From contig RDEW01000010.1 of assembly GCA_011109175.1 (NCBI GenBank), forward strand, positions 290,494 through 354,493: 64,000 nt of DNA. Direction: 5' to 3'. The first letter of the stretch is position 1. Each line of letters opens with the position of its first letter. The DNA comes from Dicyema japonicum (Eukaryota > Dicyemida > Rhombozoa > Dicyemidae). Positions 44,857-57,190 of the stretch are shown piece by piece. A program made the translations under genes and the position numbers. Below the pieces are notes generated by a model. That model made no database searches. It was not told the origin of the DNA and worked only from the letters and a program-made list of their open reading frames with translations.

Positions 44857-45589
44857 TTGTCACATTGTTGAATTATTAAATAGAAATTCTTTTCTTAATT
44901 TTTAAGGTGACCTCTAATTTAAGTTTTCTATAACTTAGGATCAATAAATCACAGATTTCTTAGTTTTAATTTTTCCACGTGGTACATAATATAGTTAGGC
45001 CTAATTCGACAAATTCTTCTTCAATGGAGACGAGCACTCGATACGTCTCCACTGAGATCTGATAAAATCTGTCCTTGGCGACGGCAGAAATTATACACTG
45101 GAACTCAAAATGGAATAAAAAATTGAGATACACCAGAAATCTAAAAATACAAAGAATTAATCATCAAATTTGATTTAGTTTTAATTTTTTATTTTGAACA
45201 AGTTTCATTTAAGTTCTATAAAATTCTATTAAAACTACAATTTCTTAAGTTAAGATTTGAGTGAAAAATTCTTCCGAAACATTCATTTTTCTTATAAACA
45301 GTGTTTAGTTTTTTCTGAGTTATTAATCATCTCTGTTATAGAGAAATTGACAACTAATTACTGATTTTTCAGTCAAAATCAATTTTTTATAAAAACGAAA
45401 ACAACAAGTAAGAGTTACATATATTCCCCTCTAGAATGCGAGGAAATTGGTTCGAATAGCCAATAGCGCTTACGAAGGTTCCTGGATCGGGTTGAGATAA
45501 GGTTTCCGAGTTAAAGGATGTCGCTAATCATTTAGAACGAACATTTGTGATTCAGCTTGTGATACAATATATTAATTTAATTAACTTTA
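44857..45589. other. AT-rich spacer after WDR19
   Basis: No frame of note and no repeat recognised. Confidence 0.45.
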
Positions 45590-45835
45590 ATTTATTAGCC
45601 CCGGATACACCGAGAAAGAAGTTAAGTAAACAACTAATTAAGTGCATTCAGTTTCCACTTCTATCCGGAATCAACATAAAAGGAAAAAGACGTCCATACT
45701 TGTAGTTGTGGAAACCCATCCAGTGGAGTGGGAAGAGCTAATGATCCTTTTTTTCGATCTGGCACTGGGCGCTACCTAAACAGGTGGATCACATGACGCC
45801 ACTCTAATAGGAAGGGAAATTGGAGGAACAAATAA
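45590..45835 (-). mobile_element. SINE-2 copy, near full length
   Basis: Reverse complement of 15055-15300 with minor changes. Reads back as GTGGCGTCATGTGATCCACC at its head and ends in the CTTTCTCGGTGTATCCGG tail. The pair defines a SINE-2 length of about 240 nt. Confidence 0.75.
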
Positions 45836-46489
45836 AACATGCAGAAAACTTAAACCAATTAGCTACGTAGCACCACATGGGCCAAGATACAATATATTCC
45901 ATGTACTCTGTTTTTTAACTTTCTCTATAAATTATTTTGAAAAGTTATTTATTATTCAATATACACATAATCATAAAAATATCGCATAATACTTTCAGCT
46001 TCAAACGGATGATCCATATGTTCTTTCAATTTGGGGGCGGACGGGATTCGAATTTAGAAAATATTATAAAATTTCTTTAAATGTCGATTTTTACAACTAA
46101 TCAAATTCTTAAAATTTTTTGAAATTATACATTTTCATCAAGCAAGGAAATGAAAAGATGAATGTTTCATGAGTCCAACTATAGGGCTTGGGTTCTTCAA
46201 CAGTATCCTCTTTACAGTCCTTCTTGAGGTCTGATATATGAATCAAGGATTAGAGTTGTCTTTTGAAAACTCACAATCATTTTCTCAACAACCTTTTTAT
46301 AGGAGCAACAAGACTGTCCTCTTCTTCACTCAGGAACCTATTAAATCTCATATGTAAACCATAATTCCTACCTTTATCGATTTTTCAAGAGCAAGATGAA
46401 CCAGTCCTTGTATCATAAATATGGAGGGGATGATGACTCGCGTCAAGATAGAAGGAAACGCTCATCTTTCAGGGGAAACATCCTTCTTT
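45836..46489. other. Spacer, nothing recognised
   Basis: AT-rich. A G-run box-B-like scrap near 46030 lacks a box A. Confidence 0.4.
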
Positions 46490-46620
46490 AGAACCGGAAC
46501 ACTTTTATTAAGGAAAGACAAGGGAGTAAACGGTTATATAGCGGCTGCCCTGATTGCGTGGCTATTCCCTCTCAGGATAGCGAGCGAGATTCGCTCAAAT
46601 TATAAAAAGTCAGAAAAATG
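46490..46620 (-). mobile_element. LINE-C 3'-terminal scrap
   Basis: CTGATTGCGTGGCTATTCCC followed by TCTCAGGATAGCGAG is shared with 62445-62490 and, in reverse, with 50900-50945. Only the last coding bases of LINE-C (SESVRYPERE-like end) are left. Confidence 0.55.
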
Positions 46621-46745
46621 CCGAAAACTAAACAAATAAAAGCTACTTTGAAAGTGATCTCAGTCTTATATTTTCTTTAAAATTGTTTATCGAAATGAAT
46701 TTGAAATAAGTAAAAAATAAAAATATTTGAGGGAAAAATAAGGCT

Positions 46746-47339
46746 TTAATAGTCCTCATAACCTTGAAATATAGTATTTGGATCAAATGTCTGAAAATTG
46801 GTAGAAGGTGGATTTATTCCATTTACTTGTGGTTGATAGAAATTCTGATCGCTGTGATCATAAATATTCGGAAAATAGAAATTCGGGATATTTTCTGGGA
46901 GTTGATCATAGGGAAGTTGATTCATTTGGTAATTTCTTGGAATCCCAAATCCGTACATTTGGTTTTCCTGATTAAAAAAATATTGATTTGAGTGTAAATA
47001 GGCTTCTGCTTCATATGACGGATAAGTAAAATTTTGTGTAATTCCAGCCTTTTTTAGTTTATACCGATGATTTTGAAACCAAATTTTTACCTGTTTGGGG
47101 GTTAAGTTTATTCTTTTCGCAAATTCATCTCTTTCTGCAGTTGAAAGATAATTTTGGAAGTTGAACTTGTTTTGCAAAGCAAAAATTTGAACTTTAGAAA
47201 ACAAATTTCTTTTTTTCTTACGAGCAGTGCTATTCGATTTACAAATATTATTTTCACTTTTTTGGGACGGGGAGCCTGGAGACAAAATTGAATCAATACT
47301 TTCCGAAGATTTAAGTGGCCTGCGAGTCATATTGTTCAT
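46746..47339 (-). CDS. NK2-class homeobox transcription factor
   Basis: Single exon, ATG at 47339 (an in-frame TTG precedes it), 197 aa. The homeodomain spans residues about 41-100: KKKRNLFSKVQIFALQNKF, YLSTAERDEFAKRINLTPKQ, VKIWFQNHRYKLKK. Gln50, Asn51 and especially Tyr54 (QNHRYK), plus FSKxQ and YLSxxER in helices 1-2, are the NK2 hallmark; these bind CAAG-type sites. The N-terminus is short, and I see neither the TN repressor motif nor the NK2-specific domain. The C-terminus is Asn/Tyr/Pro-rich (NQYFFNQENQMYGFG) and ends QGYEDY. A TATA-like CTTATATAC lies about 40 nt upstream of the ATG (47378-47386). Orthology within NK2 (Nkx2.1/2.2/2.5) cannot be decided from this reading. Confidence 0.92.
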   Translation of the reverse strand: MNNMTRRPLKSSESIDSILSPGSPSQKSENNICKSNSTARKKKRNLFSKVQIFALQNKFNFQNYLSTAERDEFAKRINLTPKQVKIWFQNHRYKLKKAGITQNFTYPSYEAEAYLHSNQYFFNQENQMYGFGIPRNYQMNQLPYDQLPENIPNFYFPNIYDHSDQNFYQPQVNGINPPSTNFQTFDPNTIFQGYEDY

Positions 47340-47448
47340 CAAACGTGGATTCTATATTTTAAATTAGTCATTCAACGTATATAAGAGTTCCTTGAGTAAT
47401 ATAATTAAATTTTATTGTTTTTTTTGAACAACCACTAATTTATTTTAA

Positions 47449-47664
47449 ATGGACTTGTCAGACTTGATGAAAAGTCAGATTTTAATAAAAAATAACCTAA
47501 GGGTCTCAGGGTTTAGAGGAGACGTGGGAATTTATGAACTATTCTCACATCGAGTTGGTCTACCCCTAATAAATGCAAAATTCACGTTTTCGCACTTTGA
47601 AAATAAAACGAATTTAACTTACAAATCAAAAATGAGCGTATTTCGGATAATCACTTTCTTATAA
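47449..47664 (+). CDS. Hypothetical small protein, divergent to the homeobox gene
   Basis: A 71-codon frame (MDLSDLMKSQILIKNNLRVS, then GFRGDVGIYELF) starts 109 bp from the homeobox ATG in the opposite direction. No family recognised. It could be the first exon of a longer gene, since GT dinucleotides near its end allow mini-introns, or chance. An AATAAA lies at about 47745. Confidence 0.35.
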   Translation: MDLSDLMKSQILIKNNLRVSGFRGDVGIYELFSHRVGLPLINAKFTFSHFENKTNLTYKSKMSVFRIITFL

Positions 47665-47819
47665 ACTATTCCGTTGAATAATATGGGGCGTTAATAGTTA
47701 CACAAATTTGTAATCCTTGTTTTGTAACATGAAATTATCAAAATAATAAATCTGTGCTTAAACATACAGCTAACCCATGATACACTATATTCTTGTAATA
47801 TCTGATGCATTGTAATGAG

Positions 47820-48050
47820 TTCATCACCAAAATCAGGAGGTCCAGAGTTAAAATCTCGTTGCTGTCAATTCGGTGAAGGTTTCACTATCTACCATGCTTC
47901 TACGTTGACCAGTGACGCTGTCTTCAGTGTTTCATCACTGCGGAACCGGATTGTCTTCTGGGTCACAAGCAAAAGAAAAGAACGAGAAGTCAAGAACATT
48001 TCCAATGCATTGGATTAGTTAGCATGACTGTTCTTGAAAAAAGTGTGATT
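47820..48050 (+). mobile_element. SINE-1 copy
   Basis: Plus orientation. A box-B-like AGAGTTAAAATCTCG (47843-47857) is followed by the SINE-1 body CCATGCTTCTACGTTGACC, CTTCAGTGTTTCATCACTGC and GGAACCGGATTGTCTTC. Box A is degraded. Confidence 0.65.
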
Positions 48051-49439
48051 TTTGTCTAAACTTATGTTTAATAATGGTAACATTACTAATCCTTGGCGGC
48101 AGGGCTGTTGTTTTTTTCTGGCAAAAGAGAAGTTCGAGATATCAGAATTCTCAATCAAAATATTAGATTAATTCATTAACAGGTTTGCATAAAATTAAAT
48201 AATTTCAATAATCCCAATTTCCTAGTAAAAATACTAAATTTATAAATCTCAGGATACAATTATAACAGCAGTATAGTCCAAAGAAGTAAAGAAATTTTTA
48301 TTTAGCGTAATCATTACGGATCAGACTCGACAGCTTATATATTACTCAAAGGTACGCTAATTAAGCCCTATATACTTTCATTAAGTCATTCGATTTAGTT
48401 CAAACTTACGGAGATATATGCGTAATTAAGACCATTTGAAAACAAGAAATATATAATTAGTCTCATTGGATTGACCAAGGTCAATAATTGTTAACACAAA
48501 GTAAAATAAACAAAAAGGTATACAGGGGGATTCGCTCAAATAACCAGCAGCGAGTTCTATAATTGAGACTTCTTCAAATGACAGCCACCCGAATGAGCAT
48601 TTTGGTGAAAGGTTGGTGTGAAGAGAACCGCTATTGCACTGTCAACTTTTTTTTCGAAAGCCCACGTCTTATTTATGCTGTGAGACTCCGACTCGAATCT
48701 AGTCGTTGTCAAGAAAAGTCCCACATAATTCCAAAAAAACAAAAAGTTCTAATTATTTATCCTAACTGACATAATCGAGGCAACTTCACGATTATTATTA
48801 ATATTTAACAACTAGTTATGCGATCCAGGTACTCCTAACAGTTTGCAATGGTCTTCCATAGCTCCCACTGCTTTTTGTACTCACGGTTGTCCTCTTTCAA
48901 AAGAATTTGAAGAGGTATAAGTTTCTATGATGTTATGAGTTTTGCCGGCCTCTATCGCTGGTCAAAAGAAACTATCAGATTCAACGATGGCCATTGAGAT
49001 TAAATTATTGAGATAAACTTGAGGAGTTTAATATATAATATAGTATATTTATATATGACATGAAACATTTAATATGATGTATGACATGAAACATAATTAA
49101 TGGTAATCAGATAAATTTACATATAAATCAGATCACAAAATTTCCTAAGGTTTCCTTTTTTATGAACATTTCTACCATCGAAAATATAGTTAACAGTGAT
49201 AGAAACTACTTATTCTCCCTATTCATGTCCTAAGCAACACCAGTGTCCGTTTTTAGCAGTTATTTTCCTTCAGCCAACGGTTTCCTTCATTTGAATGAAT
49301 CAGAGGTAAATAAACAAAAAACTACTTAAACTGGAAAGTGACTCAAGAGCCAGTGAATTAATTGATTCGCGAAAATTAATAAACTATTGCTGGAGGTTTT
49401 AAAACACGATGTACCGATTAACATAAAAATATAGTTTAT
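48051..49439. other. Spacer, nothing recognised
   Basis: Short frames only. 49000-49110 is ATAT-rich. A box-B-like GGGATTCGAATCC at 49470 lacks an upstream box A. Confidence 0.4.
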
Positions 49440-50308
49440 TATGATTAATCAATAAGTTCAATGTCTTCGGGATTCGAATCCTTATCACCTATGGAGAAAA
49501 CCACAGAGATTGCCATTAATCGAAACTCGTCGATAAAAGTCATAGAAAATCCAGTGCACAAAAGTATGGTCCCAACTTCGCAGAGGGCACAAAAGACCAG
49601 AATTTTTTATTCTAGCTTATTTTATGAAAATACCTGAGACAGTCCATCAATCTGAACCAATGAAGTCCCAATGAATGCTAAAATAAAAAAAATAATCCAA
49701 AACTGATTATAGCCCAGCGATGGCTAGCAGAATAATGCTCAATCTGGTGTAGAAAGTCTTCCTAGTCTGAAAGGTGAGCTTTCCGAGTAGAGTCTGCAGG
49801 ATGCAGTAAAGAGGCTGAGATACGAAAACCATGATAGCCGCGACATAGTGACCTGATTTTATAGAACTGGCCTAATTATAAAAAATCAATCGTTTCCTTT
49901 AAATTTGCAGTTAGGAAAGTACCAAGTGAGATCAAGAAGGCGACGAGAATGAAAAATTATTCAAATAAGAAATTCTATAGTTCTTCCGACTGATTTTGCT
50001 TCTTAAGTAGACAAATCGAAGACAAAACGTGGCAAAACCTTCAAGTGAGCGATTCAAGCTTCACCTAGTACAGTGATGATATTCAAACAAATTGAGAAGA
50101 ACACACTAGGAGGCCCGGTGTCTGAGACTTCACTAAAAGCTAAACCAGGCGGGCCATACCTTATATAGGGAAAGTAGTCATAGATGTTGTTGAATATTAG
50201 GGCATAAAGATAAACAATGATTAGGTTGAATATGAAAATAAAGAACGTGAACGACGGAATAAGGTGTATCTTCTTGAAAGAAATAGTTAGCATATCAGGA
50301 GACAACAT
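49440..50308 (-). CDS. DRAM/TMEM150-family membrane protein, frame-damaged
   Basis: Minus strand from ATG 50308 (MLSPDMLTI). Introns: 50133-50159 (27 nt) and 50039-50064 (26 nt). Product: TM1 PSFTFFIFIFNLIIVYLYAL, then DYFPYISEVSDTGPPSVFFS (the PYISDTGxxPPE motif of the family), LNIITVLGFATFCLRFVYL, ILVAFLISLGTFLTANLK, SGHYVAAIMVFVSQPLYCIL with QTLLG, RLSIILLAIAG, then CEVGTILLCTGFSMTFIDEF (matches the AEWSM...FFLTYIRDF end). DRAM proteins are lysosomal/plasma-membrane proteins linked to autophagy. A T-run near 49950 lacks one base, and further joins near 49880 and 49710-49600 are unresolved. Confidence 0.65.
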
Positions 50309-50639
50309 TTGTAGAAATCGCACGAAATATATTTATATAAAAAAACGTTCTAATTAAGATTTATTTAAACGAATTTTAAATATTACTGATTATTTTTTAA
50401 ATTAGCAATTAATATAATAATTTTCACTTTATTGCCTTTTCTATCACGAACTTTCTATAAAGGGATAGTTTTTATTTAAGTAATTCATACATGGAACACC
50501 CTTAGGGTTTTATTTACCAAAGCAAACGTCTGGGTGTGTATTGTTGCAATCTGTTTGGTTATTGATTTTTTGTTTTTGATAATTTTACCGTAATCGATTC
50601 TTTACTAATTTATGGATTCTAGAGTCCTCCATGAATTCT

Positions 50640-50960
50640 CTACTGACCAGGACGCTGGTCATGTCCGTGAAGTTTGGAGCCGTACCCATCAGTTTTCCCT
50701 ACCTTCCATGTTCTCTCAGCGGCTGAGAAGGCCGAGATGTTGAAACTGGCAAAGTACACGGTGCTAGCAATTATTTTTTGGTCGTCCACTCGTTGTTGAG
50801 ACGTCTGGTTCCCTTGCGCCTGCGACACTGGAATTTTTGAGTTTTCTAGGGAATTGGATTTCTACACGATCAAGAGACCCTCGTGAGGGCTGCTTGAGCG
50901 AATCCGTTCGCTATCCTGAGAGGGAATAGCCACGCAGTCAGGGTGGAACTATATGAAAAT
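50640..50960 (+). mobile_element. LINE-C 3' end
   Basis: The plus-strand frame VVETSGSLAPATLEFL, GNWISTRSRDPREG and SESVRYPERE-stop is nearly the same as the 62469-62700 copy on the minus strand. Confidence 0.7.
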
Positions 50961-52149
50961 TTGTTTTTTTCCGTAATAAATTGTTCGAATTTTTATTGAT
51001 TATTAATTTTAAGAGAAAGATGACACTCCTCTTTTTGAGTGACGATTTAAGAGATTTTATTAACTATTGAATTTTAACTTCTGGACTTATTGTCTAGGAT
51101 ATCATGGCTATAACAGTGGTCTCTAGGTTCTATTCCCCCCATTTGGATACTTTGTCTAATAGTTCCTGTCTTTTAATCAGTTCTTTATCTCCACTACTTC
51201 ATTAGTGCGCTGTCTCAGGGGTCCCCAGTAACGAGACGGCGTCATGTGATTCACCCGTCTCAAGGCGCCCAATGAAGAGATAGCATCGAGATTCAACATT
51301 CCTTTCTTTAACTGAGTGATCAGTTGACAATAAAAAATAACATAGCATTAAAACGAACTACGTGAAGCTACCGTTTCATTTGCTAATTTTTGGTGCATTA
51401 CTCAAGTTGTGTCATTCAATGTGAAATAAACTATGTCTTCAGAGCTGTTAATGGAACAGGGTGATCGCTAGCAGTGGATCTTGTCTAAACATATAGAAAA
51501 AAGTGATTATAGTTTAATAACGTGAACTCTATGGCTTCGATCTGCTGCCCCTACAGGGTGCTGCTCGGGGCGGCTGCCTCAATGGCCACCCTCTAGGTAC
51601 GCCCTTGAAAGCATTTCATTAAAATTAGACAATTTTGGGATGAAATTTTTGAAATTCTATAACGGCATTACTTGAAAATCAATGCATACCAGGAAAAATC
51701 CTACCGAGTGTCCTCAACAATGACATGTACAAACTATGAAAGATATGAAAACAACTTAAGAAAGCGAACAACAAACGAGCGCTGAGAATATTGGCCGGTC
51801 AGATCTTCAACAAGATGATACAAGAGTAATAGTAATGACTATGTGCTATAATATTATTATTTATTAACCAAATAAATTTATTGACAAAAACAAAGTTAAT
51901 GTTCACTGACTGCTCTTATAATTAAGAACGCATTACCCTGACGATTTGAAACGAAATGCGTCCTTTGATGAACCAGTTCTTTTTTCTTCTATCATTTTTT
52001 TCTCGCGATAAGCAATCCGATTTTGTTTACCAGAATCAGTGACCTGCTTCACATGATTCCCGACGTTTCCATGTCAATTGGTTCAAAAATTAACTGTCAA
52101 CCTTCATTTTAAGCCTTTTCCAAGGCTGAGCTTGGGTTAGTTGAAGTTA
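50961..52149. other. Spacer with a SINE-2 scrap
   Basis: 51225-51310 has GACGGCGTCATGTGATTCACC and CGCCCAATGAAG, a degraded SINE-2 head. No gene found. 51525-51605 is unusually GC-rich but uninformative. Confidence 0.4.
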
Positions 52150-52520
52150 TAGCAAGATTGGCAAAAGAGAGACTATTCACACAGGTGACATCCCAAACGA
52201 GCTATCTACCACTTTCCCATTGGAAAAGAGTTGTCCTGACAGGCTTTTTATTGGCTGGGGCCGTCCGAGAGGCTCCAACTGGACAGGGAATCCGGCCGCT
52301 TCTTGTCCCACCCAATAGCTCGGTTGATTGCACTGTGTCCTGTACTCCTTCCAGGACTCCTCCGGCAGGAGAGAACGTGAAGACCTTATTTTTTCACATC
52401 TAAAGCGATGGACCAAACAAACATCCACTCCGAGGTGGAAACAAACCCCAATTATCTTGTCGTGGTCATTAATAGTGGCAAAAGTGAGGTACATGGGAAG
52501 GCTCTGAATCACTTTTAATA
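52150..52520 (-). mobile_element. LINE-C fragment
   Basis: Minus strand GVCFHLGVDVCLVHRFRCEKI, then QEAAGFPVQLEPLGRPQPIKS. Same order as IAQHLGVDVCVEHQCHC...FPAVLEPMGL in the 28790 copy. Confidence 0.65.
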
Positions 52521-52599
52521 ATATTAATAATTCATAACAAATTATAATAAAAAATAAGATTAAAAGATTAATCATAAATAGACAATTATTTAATCACGT

Positions 52600-53650
52600 G
52601 ATAAGAATAATTGTGTGCTTACAATGGTAAATAGATTTGACACCATCATTCAGCCGGCTTTGAAAAGATGGATAGCTAATTTTCTTTCCGGAAGAAGAGG
52701 ACGTGTCTGTATAGGCCACGCAAGATCGAGGTCCCGTCTCCTACCAAATGGTATCCCTCAAGGATCGCCCCTCTCTCCGGCGTTATTCAATTTATTCCTC
52801 AACGATTGACCCTGCCCTGGAGGACCAGATTAAATGCCTCTCACTTATGCTGACGACCTAATCATCGCTAGCAGGAACAAATACGTGGGTACAGCTAAAT
52901 CAGAGCTTTAGTCACTTATTGACGACCTGGGAGCCTGGTTGAAGTTGAATCGTCTCTCCATATCCAGGGATAAATCAACGTATACAATCTTCACCACGGA
53001 CAGACAAGAAAAACATACACTGGATTTGAACATTTATGGAGACTCCTTACCATTACAGATTTGTCCAACTATCCTGGGAGTGACTTTTGACCCTTTGATG
53101 ACATTTTCTCAACATGTGGAGAACGTTATGACAAAGAGTCTCAGGAAACTAAATATAATCAAACCGCTCTTAAAGTCCAGGCCGTCACGGGAATGCGCTG
53201 TCGTCTTGTTGAATCAACTTCTAAAACCTACGGTAGAGTATGCTTGTGCCTCATGGAACTTCAATATCAATTCATACAAGATCAACTCCCTAACAGGCAA
53301 ACTCGCACTTCTAACAAATCTACCCCTGATCTTTCCCCCCAATGCTTGACCACGCTGCAATCAAAAATAACGGCTCCGGCTTCATCGGTCTGTGTGGTCA
53401 AGAAACAAGTCGTTTCTACCATTCAAGGCTAGAGGCCTCAAACACATAAAATTTGTGGAAAAAACCCACCTCTCTCCAAACTCTAATGAAAGATGATCGT
53501 CGTCTATTCAGGAAAGCCGTGGGTACTTTGGAAGAACATAGGAAAAACTTCTCGATCTTGTTGAAGCGTACAGGATCACTTATTTAGTAGGTTTACTCTT
53601 TCTTTCTTGGTGTTCCTTTTTCGGGGTTATTAAATAAATAGAAATCGCAC
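52600..53650 (+). mobile_element. LINE-B RT, best-preserved copy
   Basis: FDTIIQPALKRWIANFLSGR, LLPNGIPQGSPLSPALFNLF, LTYADDLIIASRNK (YADD intact, reached by one frameshift at 52805), LIDDLGAWLKLNRLSISRDK, PTILGVTFDPLMTFSQHVEN, LKPTVEYACASWNF, then RRLFRKAVGTLEEHRKNF. The tail is GGATCACTTATTTAGTAGG with TTTCTTTCTTGG. Few breaks, so relatively young. Confidence 0.85.
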
Positions 53651-53699
53651 TACGGGAGGTATGGAAAGCTATTTGAAAATGTGGCAAAAGGCTATGAAA

Positions 53700-55235
53700 T
53701 TTCAACAGAGAGAATTATGTTCAAAGAGATGTAAACAACTTAATAAAATTTTACTAAAATTTCACACAAGGAGCACGTAAAGTCTGATACACTACCATCA
53801 CGCAGGAAACTAAAGACTATCAGAACCACTCTTCTTTTCGGAGAATAGGTGAGGGAAACAATACATTCGCAAAAAACGACATACTCACGGACCAGACAGC
53901 ATTCAAGTTATTTTATCAAAAATCTTGGAGACGGGGGAGTCACTTTCTAACTTCAGTTTTCAACTGTTCGATTAACCAGAATGTGATACCATTATTATGA
54001 AGACAGGCAATAATACGGCCAATACTAAAACCAGGAAGACTGAGAGATGACCCACCGTCTTTTAGACAGGTATCACTACTATGTTCCATGTCAAAAATCC
54101 TGGAGAGGCTTGTGCTTGGAGAATAAAAGAATTTTTATTAGAGAGGCTTTTCAGCATGGATTCAAAAATGAAAGATCACGTCTAGATGCTTACAAACATT
54201 GACCGACTTTATTCAAGTCGGATTCACAACCAAGCCGAGACACTTTAAAACAGTGCTCTGTTCGATTGACATACATAAGCTATTGACTCAGTTTCGAAAA
54301 GATTCTATCGAGAAAAATATTTCAATTGGAGATCTCAGAGAAGCTAAAGCTTTGGATCACTAACTTCCTAAGTGGATGAAGGGGACGTGTTTGCCTGGAG
54401 GTCTGAAATCAATTTCACGGCTCCTCCCCAACGGAATCCCAAGGATCTCTTTATCCCCTGCTTGTTTAACCTATTTCTGGCTGATCTCCGACTCTTGAAT
54501 CTGATAATGATGTTCTATTTTCCTATGGGATGATATTGTGTTGGCTTCTCGGGATCAGGACATCCAGAAGGCCGCAGAAAGAATATAAATTGACCTGGAC
54601 AGGCTTAATGCCTGGATAATGGAAAACCGGCTCGTGGTGAATGCAGAGAAGTCGTCTACGTCACTAATAACCTGACAAAAGATTGGGAAGGAAGACAGTA
54701 CCTTGAAGTTAAACAAGGTTGGCATCCCTTTTAACAGATGTCAAAAGATTTGGGTGTGACAATTGATATGCATCTCTATCTGACACCACACGTAGAAAAC
54801 ATTATATTGAAATGCGAGAAGAAACTGAACGTATTTAAAAGTTCATCGAGAATATAGAAAAGTGGTACTCCCAGTCTTGATGAACGTATACAAACAGTGC
54901 ATCGAGCATGTTTTCTCATATACATGCGCCTCGTGGGACTGTCCATATTTGGACAAATATGAGGAAAATTGAGGAAATGCAAGAGGGCTCACAGAGTAAC
55001 GGAGCGTTGGATTTTTGAAGATCACCGAACCAGACCTACGCCTCTGGAAATCCTTATGAGACTATACTCCAGATCACGGGAAGGTGGCCTGAAAATTCAG
55101 GCATCCGTCCTGCACATTCATGCGCGGCTATTAAAGAAGAACACCGGGCAAAGATGAGGTCTATGTCGGAATGCATCGGGATCACGTGATAATTAGATTG
55201 GTTTTACCGTGGTCTTGGGTTAAATAAAATAAATT
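53700..55235 (+). mobile_element. LINE-B RT copy, decayed
   Basis: PDSIQVILSKILETGESL, AFQHGFKNERS-like, LLPNGIPRISLSPACLTYF-like, DIVLASRDQDIQKAAERI, LNAWIMENRLVVNAEKS, KDLGVTIDMHLYLTPHVEN, then TCASWDCPYL. Many stops. Ends CGGGATCACGTGATAATTAG and GGGTTAAATAAAA. Confidence 0.75.
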
Positions 55236-55489
55236 GGTACAATTCATCTGGAAAACTGGTTTAAATTCCTGATTTTGTCCTCCAAAAAGTCATTTACACT
55301 TCATTTTGTAAATGTGAATTTTCTACCTTTCTAACTCGAGACTTTGAAAATGAACCGTATTTCTTCTTGAGAGTTTATCCCTCATTGAGGTGATCGTCGC
55401 TAAGTAGCTGTTAGTGATAGGTTGGAGAGAGAAAAGCAATCAACACAAGTGGCGGTCCAAGCCAGGTATTTCTCATCCTTCCATACGAA

Positions 55490-56030
55490 AAGAGTCTGGC
55501 AAGCATTCCTCCATGTTCGCGCAAGAACTCAGACGTCGTTGGACCAACGGCTCCTGATGACTCGACCACAACAGAAGTAAAGCGGCACCGGTCCCCGAGG
55601 CAAGAATTTTTTGATTTTTACGTTTTCCGCAATTGAAGCAGCTTCTCCAGGTGTCTGAACCGATTTAAGGAGGTTCTTGCTTGAATACGCATCAACACAA
55701 GTTGCGTCCCAGACCAAAGATCTTCTGGATTTGTATGGGAAAAGGGTCATCCATTTAGGTCTTTTTCAATCTCCTCGATCGAAACCCATGAGTTCAAGCT
55801 GTGATGGGAAGCCTGTAGCCTTTAGAACTCTGACGATCACATCGTTCAGAGCAGCGTGACGTGGTCCTCTTCCGACGCTTTTTCTGCAGGAGAGCGGATG
55901 AAATCTTTTCGAATCGACTATTTTGAAAAGTTAAAAGAGCACTTAATTTAGTGAGCTTGAATGGCCATCCCGTTTCTACTGAAATGAGTTTCGAGATTCG
56001 CTCTCGAAGCCATTCAGTCTCATGTGGTCT
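55490..56030 (-). mobile_element. LINE-C fragment
   Basis: Minus strand DVIVRVLKATGFPSQLELMG, RPKWMTLFPYKSRRSLVWDA and TCVDAYSSKNLLKS. The RP...VWDAT motif is conserved, but the Gly-Lys before RP is broken by a stop. Confidence 0.7.
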
Positions 56031-56089
56031 CATGGAGGTGGCACCAGATCACCTGGCTAAATGGTCTCTATTAATGAACGCTTCAAAAA

Positions 56090-56420
56090 CGGATATCGTC
56101 GAGATTTAGCGGATGGAACCATGCAGTTACGAAAACTTGAGAAAGACCATAAAATTTGACTCGCTTCTTAGGGACTCCAAAGACATTAACTGAAGGAAAT
56201 TGTTATCTACGGTGACCATGCAAAAGCTTTTGAAAAGGATGGATCCAAAGGCGTCCAGTCTGCCCATCACTCCGACTCAGATTTTATAAGGTTTTAGTGA
56301 AACCGATCCTTACGTATAACTTTGGAACATGGGGAATCTCAACGGTTCGAATCCTTTCATATGAATCAACTTCAGTTCTCTGGGATTAAAGTGGAAGTTG
56401 TGATTCCACTTTTGCCATGC
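56090..56420 (+). mobile_element. LINE-A C-terminal fragment
   Basis: Broken frames KFDSLLRDSKDI, RKLLSTVTMQKLLKRMD and YKVLVKPILTYNFGTWGIS. Matches the KLGSLLGDxxDxxRRK...LVKPILLYNAGTW region. Confidence 0.6.
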
Positions 56421-56449
56421 ATCTTTGATACACGCTGTAAGTCGTTTTC

Positions 56450-56880
56450 ATCCTCCTCTGTTTCTCACAACCGCCCTCAGATCATCCAGATCCTCTCCTG
56501 TTTTCAGCATTCTTCTTATGCAAGTGAGCTCTGTCGACCTCGATGCGTTGTTTTGTTTAATGTAGAGTCCGTGTCCTGATTGGACGGTCCCATTTCCGAA
56601 GCTCACAAAGATTTTATACAGCTGCGTCATTAAAATAAGATCATCAGAGAAAGCAGTAGATTTCTGTCAATGGCATCAAAATGACAGGTCGCGGTTATGA
56701 GCGTTCTACGTGGTCAAAAGACGTTCATTCGATAAACTTTACGCTCGCCCTTATATACGAACGTTCCCAGAATAAGGATGCTGTCCCACAAGGTGCGTAC
56801 TTCCAAGTGTTTGGCAGAGCTCTGGGCGATTACGTCCATAACATGATGCTGAAACTGTTTCATTTATTGGCGATACTTGC
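56450..56880 (-). mobile_element. LINE fragment, group uncertain
   Basis: Minus-strand LILMTQLYKIFVSFGNG, reached from a DAIDR-like RT motif A near 56660, in opposite orientation to the neighbour. Weak. Confidence 0.4.
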
Positions 56881-56889
56881 AATTTAACA

Positions 56890-57190
56890 AATTTAAAAAA
56901 AAATAATGGAACAAATCACCTATCCCCTCTGCATCGAAATCCACCGTCATTATTCACGTCCAACCGCCGCCAACTAAATTTTCAACCAATTTTAACAATT
57001 CATGGACAAACACTCTCCATTACGAAACATCCCAAAATAAGGTGGAGTCATTTTTAACCAACTACTAACTTTCTCGAAACATTAGGAGGAACTTTTACAA
57101 AAGCCTCTCGCAAGATCAACATACTGAAAGCTGTGACAGACCTTTTGCAACCTCTACGTGTTGACAACAAAACACCTATTTGAATGTCAT
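56890..57190 (+). mobile_element. LINE-B fragment
   Basis: LTIHGQTLSITKHPKI, then (in a second frame) NQLLTFSKHxRRNF, matching NIYGDSLPLQICPTILGVTFDPLMTFSQHVEN of the 52600 copy. Confidence 0.5.

Noticed and set aside
46746-47342. TTG at 47342 as the homeobox start
   Set aside because: The next codon is ATG (47339). A non-ATG start is unnecessary in a eukaryotic gene.
49466-49482. tRNA box-B-like GGGATTCGAATCC
   Set aside because: No box A at a suitable distance and no cloverleaf could be drawn by eye.
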